From Verrucomicrobiaceae bacterium (GTDB taxonomy: Bacteria > Verrucomicrobiota > Verrucomicrobiia > Verrucomicrobiales > Akkermansiaceae), in assembly GCA_027491155.1 (NCBI GenBank), contig JAIXWR010000031.1:28323-92322 (forward strand): DNA of 64,000 bases. Direction: 5' to 3'. A program made the translations under genes and the position numbers. This document shows, piece after piece, positions 9,743 to 17,961 of the stretch (positions within the stretch are counted from its first letter, which is position 1; every line of letters starts with the position of its first letter). Under the pieces are notes generated by a model that saw nothing but the letters and a program-made list of their open reading frames with translations, was not told the origin of the DNA and ran no database searches.

Positions 9743-10420
9743 ATGCGCATCCTGGTCGCCGAAGACGACAAGAAAGTCCTCAGCCACGTCGCCGGCGCGC
9801 TGCGGGCGGCCGGGCACGCGGTGGACGCCACCGGCGACGGCGAGGAAGCTCAGTGGCTGCTGATGGAGCATCCCTACGATGCCGCCGTGCTCGATATCAC
9901 GATGCCCGGCCGCGACGGCGTGAGCGTAACCCGCGCGGTGCGGGCTGCCGGCCGCGCGGTGCTGATCTTGCTGGCGACCGCCCGGTCCGACGTGCGCGAC
10001 CGGGTGAGCGGGCTCGATGCCGGTGCGGACGACTACATCGTGAAGCCGTATTCCACCGAGGAACTGCTCGCCCGCCTGCGCGCCTTGCAGCGACGGGCCA
10101 AGCCGGACCTCGATCCGGTGCTGCGGGTGGCCGACCTGGAGATCGACCTCCGCGCGCGGGTCGCCCGCCGGGCCGGCCGGGAGATCCCGCTGACCAACCG
10201 CGAATTCGCCCTGCTGGAAGTGCTGGCCGAGGCCTCGCCGCGGCCGGTTTCCAAGGCGACTCTAGTCGAGCGCGTCTGGGACCAGCACTTCGACTCCGGC
10301 ACCAACGTGCTCAACGTTTACATCAGCTATCTGCGCAAGAAGGTGGACCTGCCGGGCTGCGTGCCCTTGCTGCAAGCCCTGCGCGGGATCGGCTTCGCCC
10401 TGAGGGAGGGCGAACCATGA
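9743..10420 (+). CDS. OmpR/PhoB-family response regulator
   Basis: A 225-residue two-domain regulator. The receiver domain (1-115) has the acidic pocket EDD near residue 8, phospho-acceptor Asp51 (VLDITMPG) and conserved Lys101 (YIVKPYS). The C-terminal winged helix has LTNREFALLEVL and the SYLRKKVD recognition region. The long in-frame upstream extension overlaps DUF2231 in another frame and is not credible; MRILVAEDDKKVL is the normal start. The stop overlaps the kinase ATG by 4 nt. Relatives such as CusR respond to metals, but the signal is unknown here. Confidence 0.92.
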   Translation: MRILVAEDDKKVLSHVAGALRAAGHAVDATGDGEEAQWLLMEHPYDAAVLDITMPGRDGVSVTRAVRAAGRAVLILLATARSDVRDRVSGLDAGADDYIVKPYSTEELLARLRALQRRAKPDLDPVLRVADLEIDLRARVARRAGREIPLTNREFALLEVLAEASPRPVSKATLVERVWDQHFDSGTNVLNVYISYLRKKVDLPGCVPLLQALRGIGFALREGEP

Positions 10421-11448
10421 ACTTCCGGCTGAAAATGGTCGCGTGGTGGGTGCTGTCGGTCGTGTTGATCGTCGGCCTGCTGTTCGCGGCGGCGCATTGG
10501 CATCTCGATGGCGAGCTGCGGAAAGACGGCCGCGACCTCAGTCATCCGCGTCATCCCGAGTGGGCGATTCACGGCAGTTACACCGATGCGGAAGTGCATG
10601 ACATTCTCGGCGAACTGATGACCGTCTGGCTGTGGATCGCGGTGCCGCTGTTAGGCGTGAGCGTCGGGGTGGGCTACTTCATCGCCGCGCGCTCGCTGCG
10701 CCCGGTCCGCCGGATCAACCGCGAGCTCGCCGCGCTCGATCCGCTGTCCTGCGCCCGCGGCGTGCAGGTTCCGGAGCGCGACGCGGAGCTGGCCGCGCTG
10801 GTCAGCCACATCAACGACCTGCTGGCCCGGGTCGGGAAATCCTACCGCGAGATGGCCGACTTTTCCGCCCGGGTCGCCCATGAGTTGCGGCTGCCTTTGA
10901 CCCTGCTCCGCCTTCGCCTGGAAGCCCTCGCGCCGGAACTGCCGCCGGAGGTTTCGGAGGACTTGCAGGAGGAAATCCACCAGCTCTCCCAACTCGTCGA
11001 GCGCTCGCTGCTGATGGCCAAGGCGGAGGGCGGCACGCTTGAGCACGAGATCCAACCGGTCGATCTCTCCGCCCTGCTGGAGGACCTGCACGACGGCTAC
11101 GCCATCCTCGCCGCCGAGGCCGGCCTGACCCTCGGCTGGCAGCCGGATCCCGGACTGACCGTGCGCTCGGACCCCGCCCTGCTGCGCCAGATCCTGCACA
11201 ATCTCCTCGGCAACGCGATCCGCCACGGCAAGGGCGAGATCCGCCTTGAAGCCCGGCCGCTCGGTGAGGGCCGGCGCGTTCGTCTGGCGATCCGCAACCG
11301 GATCGCCGGTGGCGATACCTCCCTGCTCGGCACCGGGATGGGATTGCGGCTGGTGCGGGCGATCGTGGGGACTTTGAGCGAGACCACGTTCCAAGCGGAA
11401 GAGCGCGATGGGGTCTTCGAGGCGACGCTGGAGTTGCCGAGGGGGTGA
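10417..11448 (+). CDS. Sensor histidine kinase with a degenerate ATP lid
   Basis: A 343-residue kinase coupled to the response regulator by an ATGA overlap. Two transmembrane helices (about 9-28 and 70-90) enclose only about 40 residues outside the membrane, rich in histidine (HWHLDGE, LSHPRHPEWAIHG), which may suit metal sensing. HAMP and DHp follow, with phospho-acceptor His155 (RVAHELRLPL). The N box is clear (HNLLGNAIRHG), and G2 is GTGMGL at 305-310. The G1 box (D-x-G-x-G) is not recognisable: the matching stretch reads AIRNRIAGGD. Kinase activity may therefore be reduced; phosphatase output is possible. Confidence 0.9.
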   Translation: MNFRLKMVAWWVLSVVLIVGLLFAAAHWHLDGELRKDGRDLSHPRHPEWAIHGSYTDAEVHDILGELMTVWLWIAVPLLGVSVGVGYFIAARSLRPVRRINRELAALDPLSCARGVQVPERDAELAALVSHINDLLARVGKSYREMADFSARVAHELRLPLTLLRLRLEALAPELPPEVSEDLQEEIHQLSQLVERSLLMAKAEGGTLEHEIQPVDLSALLEDLHDGYAILAAEAGLTLGWQPDPGLTVRSDPALLRQILHNLLGNAIRHGKGEIRLEARPLGEGRRVRLAIRNRIAGGDTSLLGTGMGLRLVRAIVGTLSETTFQAEERDGVFEATLELPRG

Positions 11449-11567
11449 TGGGTTGGCGGCATCGAAATCCTGCGGAGACCGTGCAAACCGTGTTCAGGCC
11501 TTTTGCCGTGACATCAGGCTCCCGATTCCAGTTTGAATGCATTTTGCTCCCCTTCGTCGAAGCCGCG

Positions 11568-12347
11568 ATGATCCGATCCCTCCTCACCTGCCTCTGCCTC
11601 GGTTTCTCTCTCGCAACCGCCGCTCCCGAAAACTCCAATTGGGACATCACCCTGGCCCGACAGAATGATGCTGGAAAGACTCTGGCTCGAACCAGCACCA
11701 CGGTAGCCGTGATCGGCGGGGGACAAGAAGCCATCACCAATCTGCCGTTGCGGATCTCGGAGTTCCGGCAGTGGGACGTGCGGGTCGAGGTGAGTGTCCA
11801 ACAGAAACTGCTCACCTTCGTAATCGATGAAGTGGGATTGGCAGCGGTTGCCGGGTCCGATCCAAAGGAGACTTCGTCGCGGCTGTCGTGGTTCGACTCA
11901 CGACAGGAGTGGCAAGGGCCGGGAACCTACACCCTGTGCACCATCGGAGACGAGCGGGTGACGGTGCAGATCGGTCCGCAGGGTGAGAATGATCATCCCG
12001 AGCGAAAGCCGGCGCGCAGCCTGGTGCTTACCCGGCGTTCGGTGGATGGCAGCATCCGGACTACCTCCTCGGTGCCATGGATTCCGCATGAAGACTCCGC
12101 GACCTTCCTGTGCCTGCCAGAGCCCGGTAGACCGGAAATCCTGCCGATGCGATGCTGGATCGACGACGTCGGCGACCGGAGGATCTTCCGCATGCGGCTC
12201 CGGCACCGGGCTTCGGCGTCCCATCCAGCGACGCCGGTGAGCCACGACCTGTGGCTGGATTTACCCGAGGGAGAGAAGCCGCTGAAGGCCTGCGAGCAGG
12301 ACGGGGAGACGCTCGAGGTTCAGTTCCTGGGCGGCCTGCCGGATTAG
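11568..12347 (+). CDS. Exported protein of unknown function
   Basis: A 259-residue protein that I do not recognise. The ATG at 11568 opens a clear signal peptide (MIRSLLTCLCLGFSLATAAP), so it is probably periplasmic or outside the cell. The rest is soluble and beta-rich in appearance, with a tryptophan-containing middle part and several prolines. No catalytic motif or repeat is visible. An upstream in-frame ATG at 11445 overlaps the kinase stop, but its 41 extra residues would bury the signal peptide. It follows the two-component pair on the same strand and might be its target. Confidence 0.7.
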   Translation: MIRSLLTCLCLGFSLATAAPENSNWDITLARQNDAGKTLARTSTTVAVIGGGQEAITNLPLRISEFRQWDVRVEVSVQQKLLTFVIDEVGLAAVAGSDPKETSSRLSWFDSRQEWQGPGTYTLCTIGDERVTVQIGPQGENDHPERKPARSLVLTRRSVDGSIRTTSSVPWIPHEDSATFLCLPEPGRPEILPMRCWIDDVGDRRIFRMRLRHRASASHPATPVSHDLWLDLPEGEKPLKACEQDGETLEVQFLGGLPD

Positions 12348-12432
12348 TACCAGTTTCCCTTTCCGACCTCCTGGATGGAGGGCAGCTAGAGGGAATCCAA
12401 CGCGCTCCGCGAATCAGATTCGGGTCGCCAAC

Positions 12433-12468
12433 TTGACAGCCGTATTGCCGCAATGCAGCATTGCCGCA
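12433..12468 (+). promoter_or_regulatory. Promoter with overlapping operator for the second toxin-antitoxin pair
   Basis: A perfect -35 box TTGACA (12433-12438) is followed 17 bases later by CAGCAT (12456-12461), a weak -10. ATTGCCGCA is directly repeated at 12444-12452 and 12460-12468, and GCAATG-CAG-CATTGC (12450-12464) is a perfect inverted repeat over the -10. AbrB-type antitoxins usually repress their own promoter at such sites. The start point would fall at or next to the ATG at 12468, giving a leaderless mRNA. This is inference from spacing. Confidence 0.5.
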
Positions 12469-12653
12469 TGATCGCCATCCCGGTTTCGAAACGCGGCACC
12501 ATCACCTTGCCGCCGGACATGCGCCGCAAGCTGGGGCTGGATGCGGCGGAGCATCCGATGATGCTGGTGGAGCTCCGGGACGGCGGGGTTTTCCTGCAAC
12601 CGGCCGAAGCCTTGCCGGTGCGGGACATTTCCGACGAAACGCTGCGGGGCTAG
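12468..12653 (+). CDS. AbrB/MazE-type antitoxin cut short by an in-frame amber codon
   Basis: The ORF gives 61 residues from the ATG at 12468 (66 from the ATG at 12453). The AbrB DNA-binding hairpin is intact (IPVSKRGTITLPPDMRRKLGL). It ends with TAG at 12651. In the same frame beyond it, 18 sense codons read IADDEKGAEDFSRKAGKA, then TGA at 12708-12710, which overlaps the toxin GTG in a GTGA junction. That tail looks like the usual acidic toxin-binding end. TAG is one base from TGG, and Trp would fit the family pattern. The gene therefore looks like an antitoxin truncated by one substitution, unless the codon is read through. Confidence 0.75.
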   Translation: MIAIPVSKRGTITLPPDMRRKLGLDAAEHPMMLVELRDGGVFLQPAEALPVRDISDETLRG

Positions 12654-12706
12654 ATCGCCGATGATGAGAAGGGCGCGGAGGACTTCTCAAGAAAGGCCGG
12701 CAAGGC

Positions 12707-13117
12707 GTGAGGGTTTTCCTCGATAGCAGCGTGATGCTCTCGGCCCGCCGTTCGGGGAAATCCTTGTCCCGGCTGATCACGGAGATCGCCGCGGAGAGAG
12801 GTTGGCGCTTGGTCTCCGCCAGCGACTGCCGCGCCGAAACCGGCAAGAACCTCGGCAAGCTGGGGCCTGAGGCCATCCTAAGGTGGCCGGAGTTGCAAAC
12901 GCAGATCGAATGGGTGCCCAACGCCCTCACGAGCAAAAAGCCGCTGCTGCTGAGCGCCTCCAAGGACAAGCCGGTCCTGATTTCCGCCCTGGCTGCCAAG
13001 AGCGACGTGCTGCTGACGCTCGACAAAGGCGACTTCGGATTGCTGCTGGGGACGACCGTTTACGGGATGCAAGTGAGCACGCCCCGGGATTTTTTGATCC
13101 AAGCGGGTCTAGGATAG
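12707..13117 (+). CDS. PIN-domain toxin (VapC-like)
   Basis: A 136-residue PIN protein. The acidic residues of the ribonuclease site are all present: Asp6 (FLDSSV), Glu44 (CRAETGKN), Asp87 (SKDKPVLISAL) and Asp106 (LLTLDKGDF). The start is GTG at 12707, overlapping the TGA that would end the full-length antitoxin frame. This arrangement implies the two frames were once translationally coupled. With the antitoxin now apparently ending 54 bases earlier, coupling and neutralisation are both in doubt. It is unlike the PIN protein at 5708-6106. Confidence 0.85.
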   Translation: MRVFLDSSVMLSARRSGKSLSRLITEIAAERGWRLVSASDCRAETGKNLGKLGPEAILRWPELQTQIEWVPNALTSKKPLLLSASKDKPVLISALAAKSDVLLTLDKGDFGLLLGTTVYGMQVSTPRDFLIQAGLG

Positions 13118-13150
13118 CAGGTGAGCCGGAGAGGGCTGGCCTTGCCCCCC

Positions 13151-13252
13151 GGAAGCGCCGGTCCTCAGACCGGCTCGAATGGTTCCGCACTGCCGGTCTG
13201 CCTACTTCGCTGAAGCTACGAAGGCCAGGAAGGACCGGCGGTCCCGGGGGAA
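13151..13252. repeat. REP-like palindromic element, second copy
   Basis: It starts with the hairpin GCCGGTC-CTCA-GACCGGC (13157-13174), followed by TCGAA and CTGCCGGTC as in the element at 1238-1293. The middle contains CTTCGCTGAAGCTACGAAG, which is itself partly palindromic. The far end, GGACCGGCGGTCCCGGGG, mirrors the beginning of the first element. The copy is longer than the one at 1238. It lies between the PIN toxin and the GH1 gene. Confidence 0.55.
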
Positions 13253-13292
13253 TGGGCTTTGCCGTGACCGGGATCGCGAACCAAGCTGCGCC

Positions 13293-15446
13293 GTGCCCTT
13301 TCCCCCGGACTTCCTCTTCGGAACCGCCAATGCCGACCACCAGGTGGAGGCGCACGATCCGGCGCGGGAGGATGTCTGGGACCTGTGGGAGCGCTGCCAG
13401 GGGCTGACGCCGCGGGGGCGGGGGACGGATTTCTGGAACCGCTACGAGGAGGACATCGCGGCGGCGGCGGGAATGGGCTGCAAGTTGTTCCGCTTCTCGA
13501 TCGCCTGGGCGCGGGTGGAGCCGGCGGAGGGCGAGTTCGATGCGGAAGCGCTGGCGCATTACCGGAGGTTGGCGGACTGCATCCAATCGCATGGGATGAA
13601 GGTAATGGTCACACTGCACCATTTCGTCTGGCCGGTCTGGCTGGAGCGCGATCACGGCGGGATGATCGGTGAGGGCTTTCCGGATTTCTTCGCGCGCTAC
13701 GCCGACAAGGTGGCGGAGGCGCTGGGCGATCTAACAGACTACTGGATCACCTTCAACGAGCCGAGCCAACTGACCTTCGGCTACATCAAGCCGTGGTGGC
13801 ACCACCGCTACTACATGCCGCCGGGCTTGCCGCGCGGGACCTCGGTCGATGCCGAGGCGGAGGCGGTGGGGAAGTTCATCCCGAACCTGTTCCGCGCCCA
13901 TGCCCGGGCCCGGCAGCGGATCCAAAAGCGCGACCCGGCGGCGAAGGTCGGGGTCAACCCGCTGGTGACGGGCTTTCCGACCTGGCTGCAGATGCTGATG
14001 GACTGGGGTGCCTGCCACCGCGGATTGTCAGAGGCGGTTTTCAAGTTCACCGCCGGCGACGCCCTGGTCCGCGAGCGGGGCAAGGTGGACCTGGTGATCG
14101 GCGGGGTGACCGGCGGCGACCAGACGCGCTTCGAGTTCAGCGATCCCTACCTGCGCACCGGCAAGGCGGTGTTGGTGGTGGCGGGTTTTGCCGGCGGGGA
14201 CCTGGCGTCTTTGGCGGGCAAGACCGTCGGCGTGGTGGCGATCGGCAACCAGCCGCAGGGCTGGAAGCGCGACTTGCCGGGGTCGGTGCGCAAGAAGATG
14301 TTTTCCAACTACGATGAAGCTCGTAGTTCGCTCGCCGCGGGCAAGGTGGCGGCGGTGTATGGCGACGCGTTCTTCCTGCTGCCCTTCGAGCTGAAGGATC
14401 GCGAGCGCTTCCGTTTTCTGGTCACCGGGCTGAGCGACGAGCACTACGTGGCGGTCGCGCCGCACGGCCACGCGCCGTTGATGGAGCACGTCAACCGGGC
14501 GATCGCGGGCTTCGAGCGCGAGCTGGCGGGCTACGGCCGCGAGCCGTGGATCTCACACCCGGAGGCGGTGGTCAAGGAGGTCGCGCGGCCCTTGTCGTTG
14601 CATGAGATGTTCGCCGGCGAGGACAGCCTGCCGGAGAGCATTTCCGGCACCCGTGGGATCCGCCGGATCCTCCGCCGCGGGCGGCTGCGGGTGGGCATCC
14701 GCTGCGACGCGCCGGGGGCTTCGGCCGAATGCGCGGGCGAAGGGCTGGAAGTGCGGCTGGCGCGCTTGATCGCCCGCGAGGTGCTGGGCGATGCCGATGC
14801 GCTGGAGCTGGTGCCGCTTTCACCGGCCGGGCGGCTGGAGGTGCTGGAATCGAAGTCGAGCTGGCTCAACTGGGCCTGGCGCTTCTGGGGCACCACCAGC
14901 CTGATCGCGAACGCGAACTGGTGGTATCTCGGGACTTCGGGGCGCTTGCCGGAGGAACTCTGCCCGGCGGAAGCGGTGGGCGCGCAGGACTTTGTCGGGC
15001 TCGATTATTACTGGGGCCTGCCGACGCGGCGGCTGCACCGGTTCCGTTTGTTAGAGGAGGCCGCTCACGGCCGCTTCCTCAGGGCTCCGGTCTGGCCGCA
15101 AGGGCTGTTCCATGCCTTGCAGAGATTTCACCGCTGGTTCCCAGGCCAGGAGCTGCTGGTGGTGGAGAACGGCTGCGTGCCCCAGGCCGACGGGATGACA
15201 CGCGGCGAGTATCTGAAAGCCCATGTCGCGGAGGTCGAGCGTGCGATCGGCAGGGGCGTGCCGGTGAAGGCCTACAACTACTGGTCGATCACCTCCAACC
15301 GCGAGTGGGGTCATGCCTTCGATCCGAACACCGACTTCGGGCTGTGCTTCGTGGACCTCGACAAGGACCCGGAGCTCAAGCGGGTGAAGACGGGGGAGGT
15401 GGGGGTTTATCGCGAATTGATCCGGGAGAAGACGGCGGTGAGGTGA
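13293..15446 (+). CDS. Family 1 glycoside hydrolase interrupted by a permuted solute-binding domain
   Basis: A 717-residue single ORF. Residues 1-250 and 522-717 are the two halves of a GH1 barrel (together about 446 residues, normal GH1 size). Both catalytic glutamates are present: acid/base Glu156 (TFNEPSQ) and nucleophile Glu625 (VVENGC). Between them lies sequence like an SBP_bac_3 amino-acid-type binding protein in swapped order. Residues 260-415 match the second part (GKVDLVIGGVTGGDQTR, then FSDPYLRTGKAVLVV, then LAGKTVGVV). Residues 463-521 match the first part (GRLRVGIRCDAP, GLEVRLARLIAREVLGD, RLEVLES). A roughly 45-residue linker joins them. The GTG at 13293 gives MPFPPDFLFGTAN, the usual GH1 start; there is no signal peptide. 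The substrate is not known. Confidence 0.85.
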   Translation: MPFPPDFLFGTANADHQVEAHDPAREDVWDLWERCQGLTPRGRGTDFWNRYEEDIAAAAGMGCKLFRFSIAWARVEPAEGEFDAEALAHYRRLADCIQSHGMKVMVTLHHFVWPVWLERDHGGMIGEGFPDFFARYADKVAEALGDLTDYWITFNEPSQLTFGYIKPWWHHRYYMPPGLPRGTSVDAEAEAVGKFIPNLFRAHARARQRIQKRDPAAKVGVNPLVTGFPTWLQMLMDWGACHRGLSEAVFKFTAGDALVRERGKVDLVIGGVTGGDQTRFEFSDPYLRTGKAVLVVAGFAGGDLASLAGKTVGVVAIGNQPQGWKRDLPGSVRKKMFSNYDEARSSLAAGKVAAVYGDAFFLLPFELKDRERFRFLVTGLSDEHYVAVAPHGHAPLMEHVNRAIAGFERELAGYGREPWISHPEAVVKEVARPLSLHEMFAGEDSLPESISGTRGIRRILRRGRLRVGIRCDAPGASAECAGEGLEVRLARLIAREVLGDADALELVPLSPAGRLEVLESKSSWLNWAWRFWGTTSLIANANWWYLGTSGRLPEELCPAEAVGAQDFVGLDYYWGLPTRRLHRFRLLEEAAHGRFLRAPVWPQGLFHALQRFHRWFPGQELLVVENGCVPQADGMTRGEYLKAHVAEVERAIGRGVPVKAYNYWSITSNREWGHAFDPNTDFGLCFVDLDKDPELKRVKTGEVGVYRELIREKTAVR

Positions 15447-15462
15447 TCGGCGAATCGGTGTT

Positions 15463-17961
15463 TCATCCGCCATCTCGCCCCGACACGACGAAGCCCTCGT
15501 CATCGAGCTGGTAGCCTTGCGGAAGGGCGAGTCCTGCGGGAGCGGCGGGACCGCGGAGCTGGATTCGGTCGTCGCTCTTCACCACGGCGAAGCCCGGCAG
15601 CAGGATGCCGAGGGTGCCGGGCTTGCGGCCGCATTGCGGCTGGCTGGTGGCGACGGGCAGCGGGGGATCGGGCATCGACACCGCGACGACGATGCCGTCG
15701 ATGGCGAGGCAAGGGCAGTGGATCCAGTCGGTGCGTTCGAGCGGCTCCGCGGCGCGCGGGCTGAAGTCGAAAAAGACGGCCGGCTTTTCACGCGGCGGCG
15801 AGTTCTCGACGAGTCGTCGCAGGGCATCCCCGCCGAGCCAGAGGTCGCCGTCGGGCCAGGTGCCGGAGGACGGGACGAGGCCGGGGAAAGCGGCCAGGGG
15901 CGCGCGCTGCGACTTGCTGAAGACAGCGAGCGCGTGGAGCCGGCCGGGCAGGGGATCGCCGTCTAACAGATGGATCGGCCGCTTGCGCCGGAGCGCGTTG
16001 ACCTGGGCGAGCTGGAGCGCGTTGGCGCGGATCGCGCGGCGGCCGGGTGCCATCTGGAAACGCCCCGTGCGGTGGTCGAGTGCCTGCGATGACGCTTCGA
16101 GCATTCCGAGCCGGACGCGCTCGAGATCCGCCTCCTTCGGCGGGATGGGTGTGCCGAAAGCGATGCTCAAGCCGTGGCGCAGCCCGTGGGGAAACTTGCG
16201 GAAGAAGCGGTTGCCTTCGAAGGAGAGGATCGATCCCCACGCGCCGTCGTTCCACACCGGGACCAGCGGGCAGCCGGCCTGGCGGGCGATCAGTTCGAAG
16301 CCGCGCTTGAGTTCGCGCAGCGTGCCGGTGCGGCTGAGCTGGCCTTCCGGGAAGATGCAGACGAGGTGGCCTTCCTTGAGCGAGTCGGCGGCGGCGCGCA
16401 GGGCCTCGCGGGGCTTGGCGGAAGAGATCGGAACCGTGTCGAAAAGCCGGCAGAAGACCCCGATGGCGCGCTTTCCCATGAAGCCTTCTTCCATGATGAA
16501 GCGGATCGGCCGCGGGCAGGCGGCGGTGAGGAAAAACGCGTCGCCCCAGGTGATGTGGTTCGGCAGCAGCAGCGCGCCGCCGGTCGCGGGGAGATTGGAT
16601 TCGCCGCGCGTGCGGATCCGGTAGAGCAGGCGCAGCAGCATCAGGCCGATGACCCGGACGAAATCGGACGGCAGCAGGCGGATGATGAACCAGGTGATTC
16701 CGCCGCAGGCGACCCCGGCGGCGGCGATTTGCACGCGCAGGGCTTCGGCCGGAGTGAAGCCGGCGGCCTTCGCCACCACGCCGATGCCGATCAGCAGGCC
16801 GAGTGCGACGATTCCGGCCAGGCATTCCTGGAGATTGGCGGCGGCCTGGAGTCCCCCACGCTTTTCCGCCGGATAGCGGTCCTGCATCCAGGCGTTCAGC
16901 GGGGCGAGGAACAGGGCGGAGGCGAAGGCGAGGGATCCCAGCACGGCCAGGAAGCCCGCGCTCGAGGGATGAAGGAAAGCCAGCACCAGCGAGAGGAGGG
17001 TCATCACGGCACCCGCCACCGGCACCCATCCCAGCTCGATCCTGCGCCGCAGCAGGAAGGCGGCCGCGGCGAAGCCGCCGATCATCCCGAGCGAGGCGGC
17101 CGCCATGTAGAGCGACGACTTCGTGCCGAAGCCCGCCTGGCTGCCGGTCAAGTCGGCGGCGACCTTGACCGCCCACAGGTTGATGTAGGCGCCGAAGCCC
17201 CAGAAGAAGGCGGTGCCGAACGAGGCGCGGCGCAGCGGGGCGTCGGCCCACAACCCGCGGATCTGCGCGAAATGCTCGATCAGGATCGCGCGGCCGGGTT
17301 TTCCCGCTCCATGGGCCGGAGTGCGCGGGACGATCCAAGCGAGCAGGATCGCGGGCACGGAGGCGGCGGTGAGGATGGCCAGCGGGAGGAAAGCCGCCTG
17401 CCAGGCGGTGTCCGGGCCGCCGCCGAGCGATTGCCATTGGCGGTCGTAGAGCACCCCGGCGGCGATCTGGCCGCTGAGCATCGCGATCATCGTCATCATC
17501 TGCTGGATCCCGCTGGCAAAGCCGAGATGACCCGGGCCGAGGAGCTCCTTGTTGATGCCGGTCTTGGCGGGGCTGAAGAAGGCGGACTGGACCGCCAGCG
17601 CGAAGAATCCCAGCAGGGCCATCGGCATGTTCTCCCGCCGGATCGCGAGGCAGAGGCCTGCAAGGATCAGCAACTGGGCGACCGCCGAGCCGATCATCAC
17701 GTCGCGCTTGGAAAAGCGGTCGCTGAGCCAGCCGGCCATCGGGGCGAACAGGATGAAAGGCAGCGCGATCAGAACCGCGGCCAGATCCTCGACCCGGGCG
17801 CCGGCCACCGAAAACGCGAGCGCTCCGCCCAAGGGCACGAGAAGGAACTGGGCGACCTTGTCGTTGAAGGCATTCTGCGTCTGCTGGGCGATCATGCACC
17901 AGAAGCCCGCCCACTCGCGCCGGCCCGGCCTGCTCGATTCGTTCCGTTCCAGCACCTCCAT
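15463..17961 (-). CDS. Lysophospholipid transporter-acyltransferase fusion (LplT-PlsC with a reduced AMP-binding tail)
   Basis: An 832-residue inner-membrane protein. Residues 20-430 form an MFS transporter of about 12 helices like LplT, which flips lysophospholipids inward (GWLSDRFSKRDVMI is the MFS loop motif). Residues 455-610 are a PlsC-type acyltransferase: the HX4D motif is His469-Asp474 (NHITWGD), and FPEG is at 537-540. The last 180 residues resemble a shrunken AMP-binding synthetase of the Aas type. KPGTLGILLPG and the RGP...GY...D-EGF pattern near the end match its late motifs, but the ATP-binding P-loop motif is missing. It probably repairs lysophospholipids with an acyl donor made elsewhere. 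Confidence 0.85.
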   Translation of the reverse strand: MEVLERNESSRPGRREWAGFWCMIAQQTQNAFNDKVAQFLLVPLGGALAFSVAGARVEDLAAVLIALPFILFAPMAGWLSDRFSKRDVMIGSAVAQLLILAGLCLAIRRENMPMALLGFFALAVQSAFFSPAKTGINKELLGPGHLGFASGIQQMMTMIAMLSGQIAAGVLYDRQWQSLGGGPDTAWQAAFLPLAILTAASVPAILLAWIVPRTPAHGAGKPGRAILIEHFAQIRGLWADAPLRRASFGTAFFWGFGAYINLWAVKVAADLTGSQAGFGTKSSLYMAAASLGMIGGFAAAAFLLRRRIELGWVPVAGAVMTLLSLVLAFLHPSSAGFLAVLGSLAFASALFLAPLNAWMQDRYPAEKRGGLQAAANLQECLAGIVALGLLIGIGVVAKAAGFTPAEALRVQIAAAGVACGGITWFIIRLLPSDFVRVIGLMLLRLLYRIRTRGESNLPATGGALLLPNHITWGDAFFLTAACPRPIRFIMEEGFMGKRAIGVFCRLFDTVPISSAKPREALRAAADSLKEGHLVCIFPEGQLSRTGTLRELKRGFELIARQAGCPLVPVWNDGAWGSILSFEGNRFFRKFPHGLRHGLSIAFGTPIPPKEADLERVRLGMLEASSQALDHRTGRFQMAPGRRAIRANALQLAQVNALRRKRPIHLLDGDPLPGRLHALAVFSKSQRAPLAAFPGLVPSSGTWPDGDLWLGGDALRRLVENSPPREKPAVFFDFSPRAAEPLERTDWIHCPCLAIDGIVVAVSMPDPPLPVATSQPQCGRKPGTLGILLPGFAVVKSDDRIQLRGPAAPAGLALPQGYQLDDEGFVVSGRDGG

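Noticed and set aside
13179..13292. Upstream start for the GH1 fusion protein
   Set aside because: The first 38 codons are translated from the palindromic repeat element, so GTG 13293 is a better start.
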